In this document: positions 51,058 to 58,786 of the stretch, piece after piece
How positions within the stretch are numbered: the stretch's first letter is position 1
Layout: every line of letters begins with the position of its first letter
Assembly: GCA_964571965.1 (NCBI GenBank)
Contig: CAZNFQ010000004.1
Coordinates: 1-63,242 of the forward strand
Origin: Sabulitectum sp964571965
Lineage (GTDB): Bacteria; Fermentibacterota; Fermentibacteria; Fermentibacterales; JCC-6
Direction of reading: 5' to 3'
DNA: 63,242 nt
The notes under the pieces: generated by a model
The model's input: the letters and a program-made list of their open reading frames with translations, nothing else
Databases searched by the model: none
Told to the model about the DNA's origin: nothing
Program-made: the position numbers and the translations under genes

Positions 51058-51855
51058 ATGGCAGCTGAACCAGGGGAACTCCGGCACAGAGAAGCAATAT
51101 GGGCGGCAAGGAAGGAAATACTGGGCATGGTCTGTGAAAGACTGCTTCAGTTCGACGTCCCGTTTTTCCTGTGGAAGGGGGCGGATTTTGCCTTTTCACT
51201 CTACGATAACCCTGTTGAGAGACCCATGGCCGACCTGGACATACTGGTTCACGAAGATTTTGGAGGAATGGCCTCTTCGCTTCTGTTTTCGGCGGGATTC
51301 AGACGTTTCAGCCCGGGACCGGGACTGTTCACCTCCGGAATAATCGGCGAAACCAAGTTCAGCAGGGGAGGATTCCTTGTGGAGCTTCACACCCATCCTC
51401 TGTACCACCCCTGCATCCTTCCGGGAAAGATACCTCCGGTTTCAAGCCTGGAACCCCTTCGCAGATCAGGGGGGTACCCTGCCCCGGACTGGCCGGAAAC
51501 ATTTCTCTACACGCTGCTTCACCATGCAGATTCCCCGGCGCTTACCCCCTGGCAGATCAGGGACATTCAGCTTCTTGCCTTAAAACTTCCCGGGGAACAG
51601 TGGGAAAAGCTGACCTATCTCTCGGTAAAGTCCGGCTGGGGGGGAAGGATCGCGGACGTAATGGAGAAATGCGGGGTGGCTGCTCCGCACAGGACGGTTG
51701 ATGTACTGAGACATTATTCGTATAAGAAGGAGGCCGGCACCGGCAGGGGTACTCTTTACGCCCTGGGCAGACTGAAAGGCTGGAGGAAACTGGCCTTCGG
51801 AGCATCAGTGTTTTACAGGGCATTAACCGGTAGAAGACCTGGAAGAGAGGGTTGA
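51058..51855 (+). CDS. Nucleotidyltransferase-fold protein (NTP_transf_5 type)
   Basis: A 265-residue protein with a DNA-polymerase-beta-like nucleotidyltransferase core: FFLWKGADFAFSLYDNP (36-52) then RPMADLDILV (55-64), giving the G...DxD metal site with D59 and D61, and LVELHTHP (about 107-114), which likely adds the third carboxylate (E109). This pattern matches the uncharacterised NTP_transf_5 family (PF14907), found with polysaccharide and antibiotic-type loci; the substrate is unknown. The C-terminal half is helical. ATG at 51058 with AAGGA five bases upstream. First gene of a two-gene plus-strand unit; its stop is two bases before the HD gene start. Confidence 0.75.
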   Translation: MAAEPGELRHREAIWAARKEILGMVCERLLQFDVPFFLWKGADFAFSLYDNPVERPMADLDILVHEDFGGMASSLLFSAGFRRFSPGPGLFTSGIIGETKFSRGGFLVELHTHPLYHPCILPGKIPPVSSLEPLRRSGGYPAPDWPETFLYTLLHHADSPALTPWQIRDIQLLALKLPGEQWEKLTYLSVKSGWGGRIADVMEKCGVAAPHRTVDVLRHYSYKKEAGTGRGTLYALGRLKGWRKLAFGASVFYRALTGRRPGREG

Positions 51856-51857
51856 TA

Positions 51858-53186
51858 ATGAGCCGTAAGGTAATGTACATAAGAGAACCGGTTCTGGGAA
51901 CCATTAAACTCTCTCCCCTTCAGGAGGATCTGCTGAAAACGGTTGAAGTCCAGCGTCTCAGCTTCATCCACCAGCTTGGAACCACCTTTCAGAGCTATCC
52001 CGGCGCCCACTGCATGAGGCTGGCTCACGCCCTGGGTGTTTCCCATCTGGCCGGCAGAATCGCCTCTCACCTTCATGATATGTGTCCCGATGAATACGGA
52101 GAAGAGGAATGGGGAATTCGGAACCTGGTCGAAGCTTCAGGGCTTCTCCATGACATAGGTCATACCCCGTGGTCGCACACCCTGGAACCTCTGTATCTTG
52201 AGCTGACAGGCGGCGATCACATGGATCTGGTGGCGGACATGGTAACCGGCAGAACCGTAATGCCGGTAAGAGGTGCCGGGAAAATACCGGAAATCCTCAT
52301 CGGGCATGGGGTAAACCCGGATCACGTTGCCGAATTGATCACCGGTAAATACACCGGGAAGTCCTTCGTGCAGCAGATGATATTCGGGGAAGTGGACGCG
52401 GACATGCTGGACTATCTGCAGAGAGACTTCCATTTTACCGGAGTGGCATTCGGACACATAGAAGTTGACAGGATAATTTCTACCATGGCGGTTCACCGGG
52501 GAAGGCTGGTGTTCCTGGAGAAGGGCCTGAACGCAATAAGGGACTTCCTTCTTGCAAGGCTCCAGATGTACTCATCTGTATATCTCCACAGAAAAACCAG
52601 GATTGTGGACAGAATGCTTCTCGCCGCCGCAAGGAAGAGCGTGATGGAACTTGGTGAGATCCAGGGTTTCATGTTCATGACCGACGACCAGATCCTCAGC
52701 TTCCTCGAAAGCGATTCCAGTGACCCCTGGGTAAGGGAAATGGCCTGGAGGGTCAAATACAGACAGGGCCTGTTCACACAGGTTTTCAGAATAGACTCTT
52801 TAACCACTACGGAGAATGACAACCACTTTCTCAACAGCCTGCGGGGAGGGAACAGCACAGCCGACGAGGCAGCGGCTCTTCTCACACATCAGATCTCTGA
52901 AATATCGGGGATCGATCCCGGCTACATAATAGTCGATCTTCCCATAGAGGCAGTGAAGGTTTCAGAGGAAAGGTTCGAGAGGCTGGACATCAGATTCATC
53001 GACAAAAGGGGAAGGGTAATTCCCATGGATGAACTGGATCCGCCCTTTGCCGAATACCTTATGAAGGCAAGACCGAACAGCAGCCTTCTAACCGTATCAT
53101 GCGCGCCTGAATACAGGAACAGGGCAGAGGAAGCCTGCAGGGAGATCTTCGAGAACGCAGCTGAGCCTCTTTTCGGGAAGGGTTAG
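51858..53186 (+). CDS. HD-superfamily phosphohydrolase (COG1078-like)
   Basis: A 442-residue HD protein of the dNTPase-like COG1078 group. The N-terminus matches the family opening: YIREPVLGTIKLSPLQ, VQRLSFIHQLGT, YPGAHCMRLAHALGV (first histidine), then LLHDIGHTPWSHTLEP (HD pair) and later VDADMLDYLQRDFHFTGV (metal-binding aspartate, family hallmark). Relatives hydrolyse dNTPs or other nucleotides. The ATG at 51858, with AGAGGG six bases upstream, is preferred over TTG at 51852. Pairing with the nucleotidyltransferase gene suggests the two act on a related nucleotide or modification, which is inference. Its end overlaps the convergent ankyrin gene by four bases. Confidence 0.88.
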   Translation: MSRKVMYIREPVLGTIKLSPLQEDLLKTVEVQRLSFIHQLGTTFQSYPGAHCMRLAHALGVSHLAGRIASHLHDMCPDEYGEEEWGIRNLVEASGLLHDIGHTPWSHTLEPLYLELTGGDHMDLVADMVTGRTVMPVRGAGKIPEILIGHGVNPDHVAELITGKYTGKSFVQQMIFGEVDADMLDYLQRDFHFTGVAFGHIEVDRIISTMAVHRGRLVFLEKGLNAIRDFLLARLQMYSSVYLHRKTRIVDRMLLAAARKSVMELGEIQGFMFMTDDQILSFLESDSSDPWVREMAWRVKYRQGLFTQVFRIDSLTTTENDNHFLNSLRGGNSTADEAAALLTHQISEISGIDPGYIIVDLPIEAVKVSEERFERLDIRFIDKRGRVIPMDELDPPFAEYLMKARPNSSLLTVSCAPEYRNRAEEACREIFENAAEPLFGKG

Positions 53187-53992
53187 ATCTCGCCGTCGAG
53201 TTTCAACGCGTAGGTTGCCTTGCCGCAGTTACCGCAGGTGAACTTCAGATGCTCCCACATCTCGATACTGAGATACCACTCGGTTTTTTCGGGAGACGGT
53301 CTTTTCATGGCAGACCCGCATCCGGGACATTTCCAGTCTGATTTCCTGTTTCTGCGAACATTGATGAGGCTTTCCTTGAGAATTGATACACACTTGCTGC
53401 AGCCCCTCTCGGAAGCAAGATCCACAGGCCGCTTCCCGGCGGAGTTTCTCTGGTATGCCTTGGCCCCCGCCTTAAGGAGAAGGGAAGTAATCTCCAGGCC
53501 ATCCTTCAGCTGGGCCGCAAGATGAAGCGGCGAATTGCTCATGCTGTCCTCTGCTCCAGGATCGGCTCCGGCGGCAAGCAAAAGCTTAACATTACCCGCA
53601 TGCCCCTGTACAACAGCCTTATGCAGTGGTGTGGAACCAGAGTGACTGAGAGCTACAACGGGCAATCCCGCATCGATAAGAGCCTTCAGAAGAAAGACGT
53701 TTTCCAGTCCCGCAGCAATATGAAGCGGTGTGGCACCAGTTTCGTTCTGAGATCGGTTGAAATCTCCGCCCCTTGAGGAAATGTTCCTGATTATCAATGA
53801 AAGCTCAGGGATTTCCTCCTTCGAAGAAGCTGCCAGTTTAACAACGAGACTCACCAACTCCCGGCCCTCTTCCGAATTCTTTCCGGACAGGTCGTATTTG
53901 CCGGCGGAAAATGAAGCCACTTTCTGCCAGTCCACGGTGCTGTTTTCAAGCTCGTTTCTCATTTTTCTCAGGTTGCCGGAGAACAGTGCCAT
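53183..53992 (-). CDS. Ankyrin-repeat protein with C-terminal zinc ribbon
   Basis: A 269-residue cytoplasmic protein. Residues about 80-205 hold three to four ankyrin repeats: GATPLHIAAGLENVFLLKAL, GSTPLHKAVVQGHAGNVKLL, NSPLHLAAQLKDGLEITSLL and a final KRPVDLASERGC. The C-terminal 55 residues contain two cysteine pairs, KCPGCGSAM and FTCGNCGKA, likely one zinc ribbon. Ankyrin arrays bind proteins; zinc ribbons bind nucleic acid or protein, so a scaffold or regulator is possible, but nothing here defines its partner. ATG at 53992. It converges on the HD gene and stands alone (72 bases from the patatin gene). Confidence 0.8.
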   Translation of the reverse strand: MALFSGNLRKMRNELENSTVDWQKVASFSAGKYDLSGKNSEEGRELVSLVVKLAASSKEEIPELSLIIRNISSRGGDFNRSQNETGATPLHIAAGLENVFLLKALIDAGLPVVALSHSGSTPLHKAVVQGHAGNVKLLLAAGADPGAEDSMSNSPLHLAAQLKDGLEITSLLLKAGAKAYQRNSAGKRPVDLASERGCSKCVSILKESLINVRRNRKSDWKCPGCGSAMKRPSPEKTEWYLSIEMWEHLKFTCGNCGKATYALKLDGEI

Positions 53993-54063
53993 TACCCCTC
54001 CATGGAATGGTAGTTCAAAGGTATTTTCTCAGAGGGGAGATTATGCAAACTTTCGCCGAAAAA

Positions 54064-54951
54064 TCAAAGGCTGCCTGTCTCGTCCAGCACCGGGAGGATT
54101 TCAGGAAGCGCCTCCTCGGAAGCTCTGGTTCCCGTAAGGGCAATTTCTTCTGCAAGATGAAACTCAGCTCCAGTGTATCCGCCCACCCCCGGTTCGATGA
54201 TAATCGAAGGTTTCCATCTCCTGAGGTTGGATTCGGTGAGTGCCTTCTGGGAGATAAGAACTGCAGAAAAAGCTATTTCCGGCACCACCGGGTCCAGAAG
54301 TTTTCTCAGAACCGGCAGTTCCGCAGCTATCTTTGCAATATCTCCGTGGAGCTGGAAAAGATCGGGCACCTTAACCGGGGAATGCGTGATGCCTGATTTA
54401 AGCCCTGTACTGGAAAGCAGATTAACGGCGATCACATAATCTGCTCCCATATCGAGGCACTGCCTTACAGGCAACGGATTCGTAACTCCTCCGTCGAGAT
54501 AGTGTTTTCCGTCTATCTCCCAGGGCGAGAGGATCACAGGAAGGGAAACGCTTGCACGCACGGCACAGGCAAGGGAACCTTCGGTGAAGGTTATCTCCGT
54601 TCCGGACTCAAGTTCCACTGCGTTTGCCCTGAACTCCTTGGAAAGGTGTTCGATCCTGTACCCCTTGAACCAGCTTTCCAGAAGGGTGAAGAGCCTGTCA
54701 CCCTTCAGTATTCCTGAAACGATGGGAATCTCAGGGTCCAGGTATTCCCTTACTCCGCTTTTAGTGAGTTTGAGAAGCTCCTTGTAACAGTCGAGGTGCT
54801 GATCAGTGGCCCAGAGTGCTCCCACCGCTGCGCCCATACTGGTACCGGCAACGCAGTCGATGTGTATCCCGGCTTTCTCAAGGGCGAAAAGTACCCCGAA
54901 GTGTGCATAGCCCCGTGCTCCGCCGCCTCCCAGGGCAAGACCGATTTTCAA
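54064..54951 (-). CDS. Patatin-like phospholipase
   Basis: A 295-residue serine lipase of the patatin/RssA group. The oxyanion loop GGGGARGYAH (8-17), nucleophile elbow GTSMGA with S38, and the catalytic aspartate in YLDGGVTNPLPV are all present, so it should be an active lysophospholipase or acyl hydrolase. The reading frame extends to 55140, but that part lies inside the MgtC gene; the likely start is TTG at 54951 in a TTGA overlap with the mgtC stop (GGAGG four bases before); ATG at 54975 is an alternative. No signal peptide, so it acts from the cytoplasmic side. Coupled to mgtC and the sensor kinase. Confidence 0.9.
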   Translation of the reverse strand: MKIGLALGGGGARGYAHFGVLFALEKAGIHIDCVAGTSMGAAVGALWATDQHLDCYKELLKLTKSGVREYLDPEIPIVSGILKGDRLFTLLESWFKGYRIEHLSKEFRANAVELESGTEITFTEGSLACAVRASVSLPVILSPWEIDGKHYLDGGVTNPLPVRQCLDMGADYVIAVNLLSSTGLKSGITHSPVKVPDLFQLHGDIAKIAAELPVLRKLLDPVVPEIAFSAVLISQKALTESNLRRWKPSIIIEPGVGGYTGAEFHLAEEIALTGTRASEEALPEILPVLDETGSL

Positions 54952-55622
54952 ATGGCCTCCGTTCTGTGAGCCCATTTCACGGCGGTTACACCGTCCAGTC
55001 CGTTTACCTTCTCGATAAGACCGTTGTGTTTCCTCCGGTATCTGGTCTTCAAGCTGAAAACAAGTTCCGAAGAGTCTCCGGAGATGCTTATGGTAAAACT
55101 CTTCACCACGATGCCGTACCCCTGCAGTATTCTTCTGCACTGCTCTTCAACGGTGGAAAAAGTGCTTCCGCAAAACCTCACCCTGAGTCTCCAGTAGCTG
55201 GCAGAGGGGAGTTTGTCCTCAAGCACTTCCAGAAGCAGAAGAACAGTTATTGCCATGGCCGTTGCAAGAGCGGTAAACAGATAAAAACCGAAACCTGCCA
55301 GCATCCCGGTCATTGCTACGAACCAGATGCATGCCGCAGTGGTAAGGCCTCCAACACCCTCTCTGTAGTGCACGATGGTACCTGCCCCCAGAAATCCCAC
55401 TCCCGTTATGACTCCGGCTGCAATTCGCCCGGCATCCATCTGCAGGTCCGGAAAAAGGGCAGCGGCCATCATGCCGGATGCAACTGCAATGCAGGCACCC
55501 GTGCAAACCAGGATGTGAGTTCTCAGGCCGGCGGGTCTGCCGTGGATCTGTCTTTCCAGCCCTACTGCTCCACCGGCTATGAAAGCAGCAGCCAGTCGTA
55601 AAAGAATATCTGCCGTGGTCAC
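54948..55622 (-). CDS. MgtC/SapB-family membrane protein
   Basis: A 224-residue protein with five N-terminal membrane helices and a C-terminal cytoplasmic ACT-like domain. The family hallmark GLERQIHGRPAGLRTHILV (about 22-40) and GVGFLGAGTIVHYREGVGGLTTAA (cited as GVGFLGAGTI) are clear. MgtC proteins affect Mg2+ homeostasis and ATP synthase in pathogens; in most bacteria the role is open. The GTG at 55622 is in a GTGA overlap with the sensor kinase stop and has GGAG seven bases before; the longer frame to 55706 would sit inside that kinase. Followed by the coupled patatin gene. Confidence 0.92.
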   Translation of the reverse strand: MTTADILLRLAAAFIAGGAVGLERQIHGRPAGLRTHILVCTGACIAVASGMMAAALFPDLQMDAGRIAAGVITGVGFLGAGTIVHYREGVGGLTTAACIWFVAMTGMLAGFGFYLFTALATAMAITVLLLLEVLEDKLPSASYWRLRVRFCGSTFSTVEEQCRRILQGYGIVVKSFTISISGDSSELVFSLKTRYRRKHNGLIEKVNGLDGVTAVKWAHRTEAI

Positions 55623-57733
55623 GTTTGATCTCCCTCCTGAATTCTCATCAGGGTGGAATATATTGTCTCCACCAGAGCTTCGGGCCTGTGGGGTTTGTAG
55701 ATACAATCCGTGGACGGAGCTTTTATCAGCTCCCTTACTGAAGCATTCATTCCATATCCAGTGGTAATGATCACGGCCATGGACGGGAGGCTGGTCTGAC
55801 AGAATCTGACTATCGAAGGAGTTGACGTACCCGGCATGTTAAGGTCAATGACGGCGGCATCGAACTTCCTGGTTCGCAGCAGTTCCAGGGCACTGTCTCC
55901 ATTGGAAACTCCTGTGGTAACCATTCCCCTGTGTTCCAGGTATTCGCATGTGGAAAGAAGTACTATATCCACTTCATCGGCCACAAGAACGGAAAGGCCG
56001 GTAACGCTTGCCGAACCAATCTGATCCTGTACTCCCCGGATATTGGTGCGGGATACACTGTCAATTCCCTCCAGAATTATACAGAGAACGGTTTCCCCGG
56101 AGCCCCTTTCGAACACTATGCTCCCGTCTATCTCCCTGAGTATTCTGTACAGAGCGCCTATGGCGGTACCGAATTCCCTCTCCACATCGGGAACCGTGTA
56201 TTTCCTGCTGGAAAGCGCGTCCCTCAGGGCCACCGGCATTATGTATCCGTCTGAATACCTTATGCAGACCCTGCTTCCGGGGGGAACAGATTCCATCTGA
56301 CTGATCCCCGAGGGAATTCTTTCCGAAATGTCTATACGTATTCTTCCCTCACCGCTCATCATTCCAGTGGAATTCACGGAAAGGTTGTAAATGAGATCCC
56401 TCAGGTGCTCCCTTTTCACCGAAACGAGCTTTTCCGAACTCCCTGAAACCTGGAATTTGACATCTTCGGGAAGTATCCGCCGCATCACCTCCGAGATAAG
56501 ATTCATTTCCTCCACCACATCCCTTAGAACAGGATCATCCTCTCCGGTGAGAAGTGACTGAAGATCAGCGCAGAGCGCTGTCATCTTTTCCGCAGATTCA
56601 AGTATCGCACTGCAGCTTTCCCTTGAAGCCGTTCTGTCAGGTGTTCTGTCCAGCTCCAGAGAAGCCGCTCCTATGATTCCTGAAAGCTGGTTGTTCATGT
56701 CATGAATCATGGATTCTGCAAGCTTGACGCCGGCAGGTGACCCGGTGTCCAGAGGATCACCGATCCCGGCTGCCCTTCCCCCTGAGAAATGAGAGTCATC
56801 CGCCACCGGCCTGGTGAAGGTAAACAATCTGTACTGAAGGGTACCGCCCCTGTGCACCGGAAAGATCTCCATGAAAAGATTCCCTGTATCCCCGGACATT
56901 GATTTCACCCTTACGGTCTCCCTTTCCTCCGCAGGGGAATAGGGCGGCTGTCTGAGTCTGATCTTGTCCGGCAATGAGGTTACGGAGGCAAGCGAGAAAC
57001 CCTTGGCCTTCTCGTCGATTTCCAGCATTCTGCGACAGGTGCCGTTGGTCCAGAGTACTTCATTTCCAGACGAGACCACCATACATCCTGTTACTTCTGA
57101 CCCTGACAATATCTCGGCGATGTTTTCCCAGCCGGTACTACCATCGGAACTCAGCACCGACCCGGTCATCCTTCTGCGTCTGGTCAGGGATTCGATCATA
57201 AGTGCGCCGGGCACAATAGCAATAATTACCATTATAAGTAGAATAATAATAAGTGCTATTGATATGTTTTTCAAATATTTTATTTGCTTATTATTATGCT
57301 CAATTGCCTCTACGATGAGAATTTCGCCGTTTGCCGTTTTAGCTATAGATGTTTCAATAACTCGATCATCTGTGTCTATCCCTGAAGGAAATCCTCCTCC
57401 GTAAAACGACGAATCAATATATGCATTTAATTGTTCTTCATTACATACTATCTGTGTTTTAATTGCGGGAATACCAATCGTGCCCTGTAACGACTGAAGA
57501 ACAAGATCGCCGTCTGCAGTATCCGATTGAATATTATCATAATATATGTTTAATCCATCAACTATATCGCCTGCTATAGAGTTATATTGCATTGATTGAT
57601 AGCGATATGCGCTCTTCAGCATATCAGTAACGATCAGGTATTCCGTGGCCAGAACGGCGGAGAACACCAGAAATGAAAGTATGAATGGGACATAGAAACG
57701 TGTCTTGCCTGCTTCGTTCCGACGGTGTAACAA
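55619..57733 (-). CDS. Membrane hybrid sensor kinase with C-terminal receiver domain (degenerate ATPase)
   Basis: A 704-residue protein. Two transmembrane helices (about 14-36 and 163-185) bracket a periplasmic sensor segment. A PAS-like region follows (about 215-310), then a DHp segment with the likely phospho-histidine in ESMIHDMNNQLSGIIG. The catalytic-ATPase region (about 425-560) keeps an N-box-like YNLSVNST but its G boxes are eroded (SDGYIMP, FGTAIGALYRI), so kinase activity is doubtful. Residues about 580-700 form a receiver with VIDLNMPG (phospho-acceptor Asp), TTG and YKPH (lysine), all intact. No DNA-binding output. TTG at 57733, six bases after AAGGGGG. The first 500 bases are AT-rich compared with the rest. 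Coupled to mgtC. Confidence 0.85.
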   Translation of the reverse strand: MLHRRNEAGKTRFYVPFILSFLVFSAVLATEYLIVTDMLKSAYRYQSMQYNSIAGDIVDGLNIYYDNIQSDTADGDLVLQSLQGTIGIPAIKTQIVCNEEQLNAYIDSSFYGGGFPSGIDTDDRVIETSIAKTANGEILIVEAIEHNNKQIKYLKNISIALIIILLIMVIIAIVPGALMIESLTRRRRMTGSVLSSDGSTGWENIAEILSGSEVTGCMVVSSGNEVLWTNGTCRRMLEIDEKAKGFSLASVTSLPDKIRLRQPPYSPAEERETVRVKSMSGDTGNLFMEIFPVHRGGTLQYRLFTFTRPVADDSHFSGGRAAGIGDPLDTGSPAGVKLAESMIHDMNNQLSGIIGAASLELDRTPDRTASRESCSAILESAEKMTALCADLQSLLTGEDDPVLRDVVEEMNLISEVMRRILPEDVKFQVSGSSEKLVSVKREHLRDLIYNLSVNSTGMMSGEGRIRIDISERIPSGISQMESVPPGSRVCIRYSDGYIMPVALRDALSSRKYTVPDVEREFGTAIGALYRILREIDGSIVFERGSGETVLCIILEGIDSVSRTNIRGVQDQIGSASVTGLSVLVADEVDIVLLSTCEYLEHRGMVTTGVSNGDSALELLRTRKFDAAVIDLNMPGTSTPSIVRFCQTSLPSMAVIITTGYGMNASVRELIKAPSTDCIYKPHRPEALVETIYSTLMRIQEGDQT

Positions 57734-57906
57734 ACAATTCCCCCTTATTATTCCGAAATGACTTCAATCGCTGCTGTTAAAAGAATAACACTTTCTTTAT
57801 TCACGCACAATATGGAATAGTGCTTGACAAATATGCGTTTGCATTTTATTATTCACTTTGCATGAATCCGTTTGATACACAGTAACTCATCAGAAAGGTC
57901 GTTGTC
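57734..57906. other. AT-rich divergent intergenic region
   Basis: The longest gap in the window (173 bases) between the minus-strand sensor kinase and the plus-strand recombinase. It is visibly AT-richer than the chromosome around it and continues the AT-rich 5' part of the kinase gene. It holds the strong plus-strand promoter annotated separately. For the kinase, a weak minus-strand pair (TTGTGC, 17 bases, TATTCT) may exist. No repeat or attachment-site-like duplication was found. Confidence 0.6.
57824..57852 (+). promoter_or_regulatory. Near-consensus sigma70 promoter of the tyrosine recombinase gene
   Basis: TTGACA (57824-57829, perfect) is followed after exactly 17 bases by TATTAT (57847-57852, five of six). 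Predicted start about 57859, giving a 48-base leader with AAAGG eight bases before the ATG at 57907. The best promoter match noticed in the window. Confidence 0.8.
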
Positions 57907-58737
57907 ATGGACTTTGTCGAAGAAACCAGAAAGATGCTCGAGGCTTCCGGAAGGAGCCCCAAAACAGCGAACAGCTACATTTCACATCTGCGCCGCCTTG
58001 TCAATCATTTCGGGGACAGAACCGGTGATCTGGATAAGAGCGACCTCAGGGAGTATCTCGAAGGTCTTGTGAGCGAGGGCAAGTCTCTTTCTTACATTAA
58101 CCAGGCCCAGAGTGCCATAAGATACCTCTACTCCAATGTGCTGAAGAAAAGCAATCCCCTTCCTGGACCCGGCATCATTGCCAAGAAGGTTCCCCTTCAC
58201 GGTGTCTTCACAAGAGATGAAATAGCCGAGGTGTTTCAGCACGTTCATGACCTCAAATACAGACTTGCCCTGATGTTCATCTATTCCAGCGGACTCAGGG
58301 TTAGTGAAACGGCAATTCTCAAAAGGGAACATGTTGATCTGGAAAACGGGGTAATTCATGTGCACGCCCCGGAGGGTGAATTCCTCAGAGATACCATTCT
58401 GGCAAGAACAACCGGCCGTATACTTGCCCAGTATCTCGATCTAAGAACAGACCCTTCCCCCTACCTTTTCCCGGGCAGAGGCAGAACAAGTTTCGTTTCC
58501 GCAAGAACAATACAGAGAGCGTTCACCGATGCCCTGGAAGAAGCGGGAATAGACAAGAAGGCCACACTGGGCTGGCTCAGGCACAGCTTCGCAGTACACC
58601 TTCTGGAAGACGGCGTTGACAGGAAAATGGTACAGAAACTTCTGGGTATTTCCACACCTTCCATGATCACTCCGTACCTGAAGCTTGCGAAACACCGTAC
58701 GCCTCTCAGGGTTCAGAGCCCTCTGGACAGGTTCTAA
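57907..58737 (+). CDS. Tyrosine recombinase-like protein with altered catalytic residues
   Basis: A 276-residue Xer/integrase-type protein with an N-terminal SAM-like DNA-binding domain (1-90; YISHLRRLVNHF, INQAQSAIRYLY) and a catalytic domain. Of the six standard residues, R131 (SSGLRVSE), R225 (WLRHSFAVHLL) and Y257 (ITPYLKL) remain. The usual HxxR histidine is G222 (LGWLR), the second histidine of LLGH is I248 (LLGIS), and the beta-hairpin lysine is not seen (HAPEGEFLRD). It may be weakly active, specialised or a DNA-binding protein only. Own strong promoter and a terminator just after. One of three plus-strand genes. No attachment repeats seen. Confidence 0.85.
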   Translation: MDFVEETRKMLEASGRSPKTANSYISHLRRLVNHFGDRTGDLDKSDLREYLEGLVSEGKSLSYINQAQSAIRYLYSNVLKKSNPLPGPGIIAKKVPLHGVFTRDEIAEVFQHVHDLKYRLALMFIYSSGLRVSETAILKREHVDLENGVIHVHAPEGEFLRDTILARTTGRILAQYLDLRTDPSPYLFPGRGRTSFVSARTIQRAFTDALEEAGIDKKATLGWLRHSFAVHLLEDGVDRKMVQKLLGISTPSMITPYLKLAKHRTPLRVQSPLDRF

Positions 58738-58749
58738 ACTCCGCAGCAT

Positions 58750-58783
58750 AAAAAAAGCGGGGGGCTTCTGCCCCCCGCTTTTT
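58750..58783. terminator. Bidirectional rho-independent terminator
   Basis: A perfect 9-bp GC stem (GCGGGGGGC / GCCCCCCGC, 57-65 and 70-78 of the 58700s) with a TTCT loop is flanked by seven A on the left and five T on the right, so it can stop the recombinase transcript (+) and the FG-GAP transcript (-). It lies 12 bases after the recombinase stop and 3 bases before the FG-GAP stop. Confidence 0.93.
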
Positions 58784-58786
58784 CGT

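Noticed and set aside
57734..58786. Integrated mobile element around the tyrosine recombinase
   Set aside because: No flanking direct repeats, tRNA target, cargo genes or transposase were found; only the recombinase and AT-rich patch point that way.
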